A stretch of 64,000 nucleotides of DNA, from the NCBI RefSeq assembly GCF_024347635.1, contig NZ_AP025512.1, positions 1-64,000 of the forward strand, in the 5' to 3' direction. Of the stretch, positions 17,054 through 25,146 are shown piece after piece. Position 1 is the stretch's first letter. Each line of letters opens with the position of its first letter. The stretch is from Vibrio tasmaniensis. Its GTDB lineage: Bacteria; Pseudomonadota; Gammaproteobacteria; Enterobacterales; Vibrionaceae. Under the pieces are notes generated by a model. It did no database searches. It saw only the letters and a program-made list of their open reading frames with translations, and had not been told where the DNA came from. A program made the translations under genes and the position numbers.

Positions 17054-17919
17054 TCGAGAAACTCAAGAAGAGTTATGCTGTGAAACGGCTTTGCGAAGTG
17101 TTCGGGGTTCATCGCAGTAGTTATCGTTATTGGGCAAATAGAGATAAATCTCTGTCGTCAGAGCATGTGCTTGTTCGTGCCGAAGTTCGCCGATCTTATG
17201 AGCTGAGCAATGGTTCCGCTGGAGCGAGAACCATTGCTGACATAGTCACAGCAAGAGGTATTCGACTTAGCCGTTACCGAGCAAGTAAGTTCATGAAAGA
17301 ACTAGACTTAGTCAGTTGCCAGCTAGCAAAACATACGTACAAAAAAACACAGCAGGAACATGTTCATATACCTAACCGGTTAAATCGTCAGTTCGCGGTG
17401 ACTGAGCCGAATCAAGTCTGGTGTGGCGATGTGACTTATATCTGGACGGGGGAGAGATGGTCTTATCTAGCCGTTGTTATTGACTTGTTCGCACGAAAAG
17501 TCATCGGTTGGGCAATGTCTAACTCACCAGATAGTGTATTGACTGGCAAGGCGCTGACCATGGCCAATGAGAGCCGCGGAAGGCCGTCTGGTGTAATGTT
17601 CCACTCGGATCAAGGTTGCCACTATACGAGTAAAAAATATCGTCAGTTGCTATGGAGATATCGAATCACTCAAAGTATGAGTCGTCGAGGGAACTGTTGG
17701 GATAATAGTCCTATGGAGCGAGTGTCCAGAAGTTTAAAAACGGAATGGGTACCAAAGAATGGCTATAGAAGTTTTACAGAGGCACAGAAAGCAATAACGG
17801 ATTATTTGGTTGGTTATTACAACCAGCATCGTCCACATCAATACAATGGTGGATTAACACCAAATGAGTCGGAACGACAGTTTTGGTTCCCTTATAAAAC
17901 TGTGGCCAGTTTTACTTGA
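17050..17919 (+). CDS. IS3-family transposase OrfB (copy 2)
   Basis: 289-residue DDE integrase as described for copy 1, with Asp in GDVTYIWTG, Asp in HSDQGCHYTS and Glu in PMERVSRSLKTE. The Ser after MERV replaces the Phe of copy 1, a T-to-C change close to the catalytic Glu; IS3-family proteins usually have an aromatic Phe at this place, so this copy may be less active. It interrupts the IS6-type transposase. Confidence 0.92.
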   Translation: MIEKLKKSYAVKRLCEVFGVHRSSYRYWANRDKSLSSEHVLVRAEVRRSYELSNGSAGARTIADIVTARGIRLSRYRASKFMKELDLVSCQLAKHTYKKTQQEHVHIPNRLNRQFAVTEPNQVWCGDVTYIWTGERWSYLAVVIDLFARKVIGWAMSNSPDSVLTGKALTMANESRGRPSGVMFHSDQGCHYTSKKYRQLLWRYRITQSMSRRGNCWDNSPMERVSRSLKTEWVPKNGYRSFTEAQKAITDYLVGYYNQHRPHQYNGGLTPNESERQFWFPYKTVASFT

Positions 17920-18609
17920 CCACTACACTTGTTCAACATCCGTAATGATTCGAATCCTTGGATAGTTGACCAAGCTCGTTTTCGTATTTTAAACCCTCTG
18001 GTGGCTACAACGAGTTTTTTTATTGGGGCGTGATCAGACTCGATACTATTATTGAGGTATTTCACTTGCCGCTGCTCGACATCCGCTCGCAGTCGGCCCT
18101 CCTTCTTTAAGCGAGCAATCGCATTGGCGTATGAGGAATGTTTGTCGGTGTTTAATGTTTTAGGCTGATTGTCTACGTCGTAATATCTCAAGCAGCAGCG
18201 AAGAAACTGATAAGCGGCTTCTTTATTACGTTTGTGAGAGAAATAGAAATCCAGCGTCTCGCCTTGCTTATTGATAGCACGGTAAAGGCAGTGCCATTTC
18301 CCCTTCACTTTGACGTAGGTTTCATCGAGCTGCCACGAAGAGTCTGTCCGGATGAATTGATGGCGACGTAACTTCTTACGTAATGTCGGGGCATATTCAA
18401 TGAACCAACGATAAATGGTCGAACGATTAACCGAGATCCCCCGCTCTGCCAGCATGTCACTGAGGTTCGCGTAACTCATCGGTGTTGAACCATACCACCG
18501 AAGGCACCAAAGGATGATTTCAGGAGCAAAGTGTTTCCATTTAAATTCGGGGTTGATCATCGAGTTGCTGGATTGGATGGGAAAGAAGGAATTCTGAGCC
18601 CAGACTGAA

Positions 18610-19415
18610 GGTTCTGTCGCAAGTCTAGTTGGAGGCGTGACAGACCCACCCTACAGATACAATTATCCTGCGAGTGCGTAGAATCGCTCAAAGGCCGTTT
18701 GGCCTTCAATATCTATCTGATCTTGTTTCAACATCGTCCACACTTCCCGCCCATGCAAACTGGCCAAAGCTCCTTCCGTTGACTTCCAACCTAGAGCTTG
18801 ACGTGTTTTCTGCTTCACCCAACGGTGGCTCTGCTCGACGATATTGTTCAGATATTTAATGTCCAAAATCTCTACCAGCGAGAGCATAAAATACCCCGTC
18901 AACCAAAGCTGAACATTCATCGAATCAATGGCCGCGTAGTTACTCTTACTTCCGTCTATAACCACTTTGTTTGGCAAACCATTTTGTGAAATAGCCTTAT
19001 TAAGAAAGGCTTTAGCAGCAGCCTCATCACGGTTCGGGCTAAGATAATAATCAATCACATGTCCAAATTTATCGACGGCTCGGTAATAGTAGACCCATTT
19101 CCCCTTCACTTTGATGTAGGTTTCATCCATACGCCACGAGTCAGACACCGGCTTCTTTCTACGCCTGGCTCTATGCTCCAATACTGGTGTAAATCTGATA
19201 ACCCAACGATTAATAGTAGTGTGGTCTACAACGACTCCACGCTCTAATTGTATCTCTTCGATTTCACGATAACTGAGCTTATAGGCGAGATAATAACGTA
19301 CGGTTTCGAGAATAACTTCAGAGGGAAAGTGGCAGCCTTTAAACATTAAGAATCAGTATCATGAATAGAAATTAAGCAAATCTTAACTTAAAGGCTCAAA
19401 GTTTGCGACAGAACC
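18610..19415 (-). mobile_element. IS6-family element type B, copy 1 (806 bp)
   Basis: Ends GGTTCTGTCGCAA at 18610 and TTGCGACAGAACC ending 19415. Same length and apparently the same sequence as 22954-23759 (opposite orientation) and 32103-32908. No 8-bp target duplication is seen, as expected when IS6 copies recombine. Confidence 0.95.
18663..19346 (-). CDS. IS6-family transposase (type B, copy 1)
   Basis: 227 residues, the family's normal length. N-terminal HTH: YKLSYREIEEIQLERGVVVDHTTINRWV. DDE core: Asp in WRMDETYIKVKGKW, Asp in VVIDGSKSNY, Glu in NNIVEQSHRWVK. IS6 transposases act by replicative fusion or targeted conservative joining next to an existing copy, which explains the directly repeated copies and bracketed cargo seen across 18.6-38 kb. 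The protein is identical to those at 23023 and 32156. Confidence 0.95.
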   Translation of the reverse strand: MFKGCHFPSEVILETVRYYLAYKLSYREIEEIQLERGVVVDHTTINRWVIRFTPVLEHRARRRKKPVSDSWRMDETYIKVKGKWVYYYRAVDKFGHVIDYYLSPNRDEAAAKAFLNKAISQNGLPNKVVIDGSKSNYAAIDSMNVQLWLTGYFMLSLVEILDIKYLNNIVEQSHRWVKQKTRQALGWKSTEGALASLHGREVWTMLKQDQIDIEGQTAFERFYALAG

Positions 19416-19416
19416 A

Positions 19417-19494
19417 TCAAGTGGTGTAAATGTTCAATTAGTACGTCGTAAGGAAGGATCTTGGAGCTTAGAAGTTTCTGACTACAAAATTTAG
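19417..19494 (+). pseudogene. C-terminal fragment of an unknown gene, cut by IS6
   Basis: The frame after the IS6 end reads SSGVNVQLVRRKEGSWSL then EVSDYKI and stops at 19492-19494, directly before the attC-like hairpin. It looks like the last 25 codons of a real gene whose body was removed by the IS. Too short to assign. Confidence 0.45.
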
Positions 19495-19495
19495 A

Positions 19496-19553
19496 ACATA
19501 ACAGATAAGGATTTAACATTGGCGACGTAACGCTTAATCCTTATCTGTTATGT
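19496..19553. repeat. attC-like hairpin (58 bp)
   Basis: Perfect 18-bp arms ACATAACAGATAAGGATT (19496-19513) and AATCCTTATCTGTTATGT (19536-19553) with a 22-bp unpaired centre. The outer ends carry the AAC and GTT triplets of integron attC sites and GTTATG, common at the ends of Vibrio cassettes. It lies two bases after the stop of the plus-strand fragment and four bases before the stop of the minus-strand gene 19558. It lacks an obvious bulged base in the arms, so the attC call is tentative. Confidence 0.5.
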
Positions 19554-19557
19554 GCAT

Positions 19558-19980
19558 TTATTTTAAAGCTTCTTTTGGGGGAAGTTCAAAAGGGGGGTGA
19601 GGCGTGAGGTCTGCTACGTTAATATGGTTATCTGCAAACTTTTGGTAATGAATTACCCATTGGGAAGTCAGCTCACCATTTTTGGACACTTCATAACCTT
19701 TAAGATCATAACCAAAGTCATAGAAGCCAACATGAAAATGCCAGAGAGAATGCTGCTGAGCAAACTTAACCTTTGCGATAAAATCAGGGTCATTTGTGTC
19801 AACATCATCTGAAGCTTTGTTACGGACTTTGTGACCCTGGACAAAATAGTTATCAATTGCAGTAAAACCACCTTGTTCGAAAGTCTGAAAAAACTCAAAC
19901 ATTTTCCCCTTTTCGAACTTACCTAGCTTTTTGACCTTGTCCTTGAGCATTTCTGACGTTTCTAAAATATTTTCAGACAT
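19558..19980 (-). CDS. putative toxin of a two-gene module (YafO-like layout)
   Basis: Start at MSENILETSEML (19980) because GGAGAG lies just before it; the longer frame to 20019 has no support. 140 residues. The layout is a helical N-terminal half ending FFQTFEQGGFTAIDNYF, then SLWHFHVGFYDF, then a strand-rich end with WVIHYQKF. This resembles the H-x-H-x strand of YafO-type mRNA-cleaving toxins, and the same layout occurs in the gene at 40326 (LSYWHYHCGPNY, AEVIHYAKE). A 49-residue gene ends eight bases upstream, as in antitoxin-toxin pairs. Toxin function is inferred from layout alone. Confidence 0.5.
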   Translation of the reverse strand: MSENILETSEMLKDKVKKLGKFEKGKMFEFFQTFEQGGFTAIDNYFVQGHKVRNKASDDVDTNDPDFIAKVKFAQQHSLWHFHVGFYDFGYDLKGYEVSKNGELTSQWVIHYQKFADNHINVADLTPHPPFELPPKEALK

Positions 19981-19987
19981 TAATACT

Positions 19988-20137
19988 CTAGCTCTCCAAC
20001 CACTTCTCAAAGTCCTCAAATGATTTCATTTTTGGTACTCTTGTGCGCTTACTGTGAACAGCTTTTTCCATTTGTTTTAGGTCGTAAGTAAAAGGAATTT
20101 CACGAGTTTTACTTTTTTGACTAGTTTGAGATCTCAT
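19988..20137 (-). CDS. small basic protein, putative antitoxin partner
   Basis: 49 codons: MRSQTSQKSKTREIPFTYD, then LKQMEKAVHSKRTRVPKMK and SFEDFEKWLES. A very strong ribosome site (GCAGGAGG) precedes the ATG. It ends eight bases before the toxin-like gene and carries that gene's ribosome site, so the two are co-translated. Small, charged and upstream, it fits an antitoxin or DNA-binding partner, though its basic N-terminus is unusual for an antitoxin. No family recognised. Confidence 0.5.
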   Translation of the reverse strand: MRSQTSQKSKTREIPFTYDLKQMEKAVHSKRTRVPKMKSFEDFEKWLES

Positions 20138-20140
20138 AAG

Positions 20141-21388
20141 AACCTCCTGCATAACCTACCTCTACATTCAAGCTAATTGCTTGCATAGCACAAATATACG
20201 CCATTACTGTCCAAACCTCAACTGAAGTAGCATTATTCACATAACGCTCGCGGATTTCAGTCGCCAGTGCGACACCCGTTAATTATGCAACCAATCATAA
20301 CGCTTGTGACACTCAATCGAATGCCCGCATCTGTGCATAGCGTCTAGGATGTGAACTTAAGAAATTGGCGAAAGTTTCCGTATAACTTAGGCGGATTCTG
20401 AGTAGTACGATTATCAACCTACACACGACCGAAGTGAGCATGGTCTTACCTTCTTTCATCGGATTAGATTTGGTAGGGAAAACACATATGAACAGCATAT
20501 GAATAAGTAAAAGGTCTATCCAACAATGGGGCATTTATCAGTCAGAGTAATCATTCTAATAATTGTGATCACAAATGTTTTTGTAAGCTCTATTCACAAA
20601 TCAACCCTTAAGCTCTTCGCAGAAAACCAAGACGGTTACCTTGTCACTTTTAGTAACATGAGTCGCTGCGCGACGAATACCAGAACGCGCTCACGCAGTG
20701 AGTAAGATAAGGACAGCTCTCTCTAGAGAATATTTAATGGATAGATAATATAAACGGTACGAATATTGCTTCCCCCCTTGCTAGAATGCGCGAGCGAAGC
20801 GAGTAAGAGATGCGTTGTTGGTTGATTTATTGATTAGTTTTTGTGGTGGTTCCACTAGACTTTACGTATATGCTCAGGTGGTTCCTGTCGAATGACAAAA
20901 GAAAGATCCAGCGTAGCCAGCGATGATGTTGTTTCCTTTAGTGAGTTTGACCTAATGCTGGCTGTAGGTACCTTGGAGCGAAGCGACGGTTTTTAAAGGA
21001 TCGATTAAGTAAGACATCGGGATGAGACTGACGCGCTATCGCTTGTCGGCTTCACACTGGCTCTACATACAAGTATGTAGCAGCCAGCGTGAACCTAAAC
21101 TTTTTATCTAATGTTTACTTAAATATTTATTTATATATATACGAAGTTTAACTACGAAGTACACATAACCGCAGTCCATTTTTTAGTGCCATCTTTGTGC
21201 TCTTTTCTTACACCCTTTTATTGCACCCCCTTTAGAAATTGACATAAAAAAGCGACTCAGAACAATCAGGAGGGGAGGGGGATCAGGCTTAGACTCTGGT
21301 AAACACGAAGAATACTGGTGGATATTTAACCAAAAATAGGCTACAGACGTGCAAAATCCTCCGCCGTTAAGCGGATACTTCTCTATAG
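20141..21388. other. 1.25-kb stretch without a supportable gene
   Basis: Six-frame reading gives only short frames without ribosome sites. It holds a second possible attC-like end near 20232-20285 (TAACG...CGTTA on the minus strand with GTTATGTG), several GCGAGCGAAGCGAG-like palindromic words (20680-20800), and a palindrome CTACATACAAGTATGTAG at 21063-21080. It may be decayed cassette DNA plus the downstream region of the 21389 gene. Confidence 0.5.
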
Positions 21389-22228
21389 CTAGTGTGGGGA
21401 AGGGGAATAGTGAGGCGTTGCTGTGAACAGGTTAGCCACGTTCTTAGCAAAATCATTACAGCGCGTCGCGTTGTAGATCTCCTGAATACCAGAAGCAATG
21501 GTACGAAAGTTTAGCCAGTCAAAACGCAAGCCTTTCTTTTCCATACGCTTGCGAGAAGCGATGATCAACTCACAGATATTAGGATAGCGAACCACTTTAA
21601 TGTCTCTAAAGAAAGCTTCGGTAAATTGCTTGTAAGCCGCCGCGCTGCGCACCGTACCTTCGGCATCATCGACGCACACATTAATGCGCTCGCTGTACAA
21701 GTAAGTCGCCCGTTGCAAGTATCGAATCACCTTAGCGAACGACTTCGGTGAAATATACTCGCCCCAACGCAACGCGTAGTCTTCCTGAAGTTGGTCATAG
21801 CTGATGGTTTTCAAACCGGCTTCGGTCGGCACACCGATACGGCCACCAATCAAATCCGTGTTAGGTAAGATACAAGCTAAGACTTTGGCAATCAGCGTTC
21901 GGCACTGGATGTTATTAATCGCCGCGCCGCCCCAAGCGAACAGCGCAGGAAAGCGTTGGGGATTATGGATAAACTCTTGGCAGGCTTTCAAGATAAAAGC
22001 GTACTCGTGGGGAAGATTGACCACCTCGCCACTACGAAGCAAACGTCGAGCCTTAAAGCCGATCGCGTAATCGTCCTGGTCAAGCTCTGTCTCAGATTGA
22101 GCGGGCTTAGGATTGAGCACTTTGTGGTGCATATCGATGAGTTCACGCTTACGCGTTTTACGCATCAAGCGATACGCTTTGTCGTATTGGGATTTAGCTA
22201 ACGCTGGCGCAAGGTTATCTGCAAACAT
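21389..22228 (-). CDS. putative second plasmid replication initiator
   Basis: 279 residues, intact and soluble. The centre (LIAKVLACILPNTDLIGGRIGVPTEAG followed by ISPKSFAKVIRYLQRATYL) has the layout of a winged-helix domain in IncFII-type RepA initiators, and the C-terminal part is basic (LIIASRKRMEKKGLRFDW). Its upstream region is AT-rich, with the tandem AGGATCTG repeats at 22264-22279, CTACATAG-type palindromes near 22557 and dif-like sites, as around an origin. Sequence similarity is too weak by eye to be sure; another DNA-binding role is possible. Confidence 0.45.
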   Translation of the reverse strand: MFADNLAPALAKSQYDKAYRLMRKTRKRELIDMHHKVLNPKPAQSETELDQDDYAIGFKARRLLRSGEVVNLPHEYAFILKACQEFIHNPQRFPALFAWGGAAINNIQCRTLIAKVLACILPNTDLIGGRIGVPTEAGLKTISYDQLQEDYALRWGEYISPKSFAKVIRYLQRATYLYSERINVCVDDAEGTVRSAAAYKQFTEAFFRDIKVVRYPNICELIIASRKRMEKKGLRFDWLNFRTIASGIQEIYNATRCNDFAKNVANLFTATPHYSPSPH

Positions 22229-22263
22229 GAGACTCGCCCTCTAAGCCATAACCTAGACAAATC

Positions 22264-22576
22264 AGGATCTGAGGATCTGATGTCAATGCGGTTATTACTG
22301 AGGTCTGGAGTCTGAGGGTTGCTTGCCATAGGCAAGACACAATGGTCTGATTCATATTTTGATTCCACAAGATTTTAGGGTTGTTTGATTTCTCAGGTCA
22401 AACAATGAACCTTTAATTTACACAAGATCGTCAGAAAGATCAAATACTTAAATTTCAGGCACAAAAAAGCCGTTCACTTGTGGGAGAACGGCTGCTTTGC
22501 GAATGCTATATAGTTAGATTGAGGGTCCAACACACTCTCAATTCTTAAAAAATACACTACATAGAAAACTATGTAG
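22264..22576. repeat. short repeats upstream of the putative rep gene
   Basis: Two tandem AGGATCTG units (22264-22279), related AGGTCTGG/AGTCTGAG words just after, and an inverted repeat CTACATAG...CTATGTAG (22557-22576), echoed by CTATGTA at about 22584. Candidate initiator-binding or copy-control sequences; not proven. Confidence 0.4.
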
Positions 22577-22676
22577 TAGCGTGCTATGTAATGCACTTTT
22601 CACTTTAAGAATCTGCGTTTATTATAGCGCACTTACTTTATGGGGCTCAAGCCTTAAATCACATTTTCACAAAATC

Positions 22677-22704
22677 GTTTAACATAATGAATATTATCTG
22701 TAAT
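22677..22704 (-). other. dif-like XerC/XerD site (minus orientation)
   Basis: On the minus strand: left arm ATTACAGATAA, centre TATTCA, right arm TTATGTTAAAC. The XerD-type arm differs from the usual dif arm TTATGTTAAAT at one base; the XerC-type arm is weaker. The 11-6-11 spacing is right, and the centre equals that of the site at 22870. Confidence 0.55.
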
Positions 22705-22869
22705 CATATCAATAACTTACATGCAGTCATTATAATCTGTGATACGTAATCACATATTATACTTTATTTATATCAATTTCATAGCCTTTATATTTCCCCA
22801 ACCGCTCCATTTTTAACCACCCCTGCAAAAAAACACTCAATATCTCCTTACTTTTCAATATCTTAAACT

Positions 22870-22897
22870 GGATCGCATTATATTCATTATGTTAAAT
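22870..22897 (+). other. dif-like XerC/XerD site (plus orientation)
   Basis: Left arm GGATCGCATTA (8 of 11 bases as in Vibrio or E. coli dif), 6-bp centre TATTCA, right arm TTATGTTAAAT (perfect XerD-type arm). Such sites on plasmids resolve multimers or act as pdif sites for moving gene modules. It lies in opposite orientation to 22677-22704. Confidence 0.68.
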
Positions 22898-22953
22898 AAC
22901 AGTAATGAGCGACGCCGTTTTGAGCCCAAAATCATCCAGTCCTAAAGGTACGC

Positions 22954-23759
22954 GGTTCTGTCGCAAACTTTGAGCCTTTAAGTTAAGATTTGCTTAATTT
23001 CTATTCATGATACTGATTCTTAATGTTTAAAGGCTGCCACTTTCCCTCTGAAGTTATTCTCGAAACCGTACGTTATTATCTCGCCTATAAGCTGAGTTAT
23101 CGTGAAATAGAAGAGATACAATTAGAGCGTGGAGTCGTTGTAGACCACACTACTATTAATCGTTGGGTTATCAGATTTACACCAGTATTGGAGCATAGAG
23201 CCAGGCGTAGAAAGAAGCCGGTGTCTGACTCGTGGCGTATGGATGAAACCTACATCAAAGTGAAGGGGAAATGGGTCTACTATTACCGAGCCGTCGATAA
23301 ATTTGGACATGTGATTGATTATTATCTTAGCCCGAACCGTGATGAGGCTGCTGCTAAAGCCTTTCTTAATAAGGCTATTTCACAAAATGGTTTGCCAAAC
23401 AAAGTGGTTATAGACGGAAGTAAGAGTAACTACGCGGCCATTGATTCGATGAATGTTCAGCTTTGGTTGACGGGGTATTTTATGCTCTCGCTGGTAGAGA
23501 TTTTGGACATTAAATATCTGAACAATATCGTCGAGCAGAGCCACCGTTGGGTGAAGCAGAAAACACGTCAAGCTCTAGGTTGGAAGTCAACGGAAGGAGC
23601 TTTGGCCAGTTTGCATGGGCGGGAAGTGTGGACGATGTTGAAACAAGATCAGATAGATATTGAAGGCCAAACGGCCTTTGAGCGATTCTACGCACTCGCA
23701 GGATAATTGTATCTGTAGGGTGGGTCTGTCACGCCTCCAACTAGACTTGCGACAGAACC
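22954..23759 (+). mobile_element. IS6-family element type B, copy 2 (806 bp)
   Basis: Same element as 18610-19415 but inverted relative to it; ends GGTTCTGTCGCAA and TTGCGACAGAACC. The pair brackets the attC-like site, the toxin-like module and the putative second rep gene in inverted orientation. No target duplication. Confidence 0.95.
23023..23706 (+). CDS. IS6-family transposase (type B, copy 2)
   Basis: 227 residues, identical to the copies at 18663 and 32156, with HTH, Asp in MDETYIKVKGKW, Asp in IDGSKSNY and Glu in VEQSHRWV. Intact. It sits between the dif-like site at 22870 and a truncated IS5-type transposase. Confidence 0.95.
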   Translation: MFKGCHFPSEVILETVRYYLAYKLSYREIEEIQLERGVVVDHTTINRWVIRFTPVLEHRARRRKKPVSDSWRMDETYIKVKGKWVYYYRAVDKFGHVIDYYLSPNRDEAAAKAFLNKAISQNGLPNKVVIDGSKSNYAAIDSMNVQLWLTGYFMLSLVEILDIKYLNNIVEQSHRWVKQKTRQALGWKSTEGALASLHGREVWTMLKQDQIDIEGQTAFERFYALAG

Positions 23760-24410
23760 AAAAAACAGACAAAGCCGATGAAGATTTAGTGGCGATAGCC
23801 ATTGATTCCACTGGCCTGAAAGAATTTGGTAAGGGTGAATGGCACCAAGAAAAACATAAAGTTAACGCAAAGCGCAGCTGGAAAAAAGCGCACTTTACTA
23901 TTGGTGATGAACATAGTATTCATGGCGCGATATTGACGAAGAAAGACACCATGGATTTTCAGGTGGTCGAGGAGTTATGTGACCAAGTTGATGTGGAAGT
24001 GGACCATGTTTCAGCAGATAAAATGTATGATAGCGATGACGTCTATGATGCCTTAACGAGCAAATTTCCAGAGAGTGACATAGCCATTCCTCCCAAAGAA
24101 AATCTGTATGCAGACGATACTCATAACCCTAAAAGGATGAGCAATTTGGTGGTGTATTCTGCCTTAAGCCCCATACGCTGGCAAAAGAAAAAGCAGTATG
24201 GAAAACGGAATGTCTCAGAGAATGCAATGCACCGTTACAAAACAATTATAGGCCCCAAATTACACAGTAGAGACTTTAACAATCAACAACCGGAAATGAT
24301 GCTAGGCGCACCAATATTGAATCGATTTACCCAACTTGGTATGCCCGAGAGTTACCGAGTCGCCTGATGGCATCAAAAGACAGTGTGGGTCGAGTACGGA
24401 AACAAAGCCT
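23760..24410 (+). pseudogene. IS5-family transposase, 5' part lost
   Basis: Coding runs from the IS6 end to the stop at 24365-24367. It has the C-terminal two thirds of an IS5-type DDE transposase: AIAIDSTGLKEFGKGEWHQEKHK with the first Asp, VSADKMYDSDDVYDAL with the second and NVSENAMHRYKTIIG with the Glu. The right end of the IS follows, finishing in ACAAAGCC near 24410. The start was removed by the IS6 copy. It lies inside a second, inverted IS5-type element, whose start is at 24576. Confidence 0.8.
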
Positions 24411-24576
24411 CGTAAGAACGTTGCTCAGTTTTCCAGTTCTCTATGATGTCGTCAGATAACCAGATATCAATGCGCCCACGATCACGAAGACTTTGGTTGT
24501 ATTCAGCATAATTGGTTTGCCGATAGGTAGGCTTTTTGAAGTGATGACGTCTGGATCCGTTGTATTTGTAAGGCAT
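24411..24576 (-). pseudogene. IS5-family transposase N-terminal fragment
   Basis: Reads MPYKYNGSRRHHFKKPTYRQ, then TNYAEYNQSLRDRGRIDIWL and IIENWKTEQR, the usual start of IS5-type transposases, and then breaks into the end of the neighbouring inverted copy. The IS end GGCTTTGTTGACTCGC lies at about 24654-24669. One IS5 relative thus inserted into another. Confidence 0.75.
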
Positions 24577-24703
24577 GATGTTTGAACTGGAAACGAAGAT
24601 AGATGGCAAGAGTAAAGGAAGACACGCTCAAATCAAAATTGATGATTTAATGAGCGAGTCAACAAAGCCTCAAATATACCGGCATAGTCAAGCTCCACCT
24701 TTT

Positions 24704-24974
24704 TCAGTCTAGCCAAGACAGCGCCATCTCAAATCCCTCGGGCGTTATGTTGATATACCAATCCAAATCCACTTTCTTACGCATGATTAGCCCGCGCTCC
24801 TCTAGGGTTTTGCATGAGAGTCGAAAATTGTTCGGGTGGATATCTTTTTGAAGGAAATGATTTACGGCTTGGTTGATGACCGTTGATTTACCTTCTTTTA
24901 TACCTTTTGTAAACGCTTTGGCCAAACAACTCAGCACAGCTTTTTGAATTTGGCTCATTCTAACTTCCGCCATC
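24704..24974 (-). CDS. small winged-helix-like protein of unknown role
   Basis: Start at MAEVRMSQIQKAV (24974), preceded by GGGGTGG; the longer frame to 25036 is less likely. About 90 residues: helix-rich start, VINQAVNHFLQKDIHPNNFRLSCKTLEERGL as a probable HTH, then a wing-like MRKKVDLDWYINITPEGFEMAL. This layout fits a small DNA-binding protein. A decayed paralogue is at 15499. It is divergent from the resolvase gene that starts at 25147. Confidence 0.5.
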
Positions 24975-25146
24975 ACCACCCCTTTAATCATTGCAGCAAT
25001 GATTAAGTTTCTATTTACGAAAACTGACTGTGCCACTTAGCTATACCTATAGATCACCAGCCCAAATTGACACAAAAACCATGAATGTCATAACCTATAT
25101 GACACACACCATTAGATCATTACTTAAATGTCATTTTGAGGGAACT

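Larger units (their letters stand above)
16666..17927 (+). mobile_element. IS3-family insertion sequence, copy 2 (1262 bp)
   Basis: Same element as 3392-4653 in inverse orientation. Ends TGTAGTGG...CCACTACA. Flanked by the 3-bp direct repeat CTT (16663-16665 and 17928-17930), normal for IS3 transposition, showing an undisturbed insertion. Confidence 0.93.
16559..18560 (-). pseudogene. IS6-family transposase split by an IS3 insertion
   Basis: The 5' part runs from 18560 to 17928 and the 3' part from 16665 to 16559; the codons join cleanly across the insertion (RMLNK then GQFDCWLRHDEHK). The rebuilt product is about 246 residues with an N-terminal HTH (SYANLSDMLAERGISVNRSTIYRW) and the DDE core starting QLDETYVKVKGKWH, then NTDKHSSY and NSIESDHAPIKK. 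Disrupted only by the insertion, which looks recent because the target duplication is intact. Confidence 0.85.
16504..18609 (-). mobile_element. IS6-family element type A, interrupted by an IS3 element and truncated on the right
   Basis: Left end GGCTCTGTTGCAAAT at 16504. The transposase gene is split by the IS3-family element at 16666-17927 with a CTT duplication on both sides. The right terminal repeat is missing; another IS6-family element begins at 18610. Confidence 0.82.

Noticed and set aside
21804..22201. Plus-strand frames opposite the putative rep gene
   Set aside because: Shadow frames of the 21389-22228 gene; no ribosome sites.
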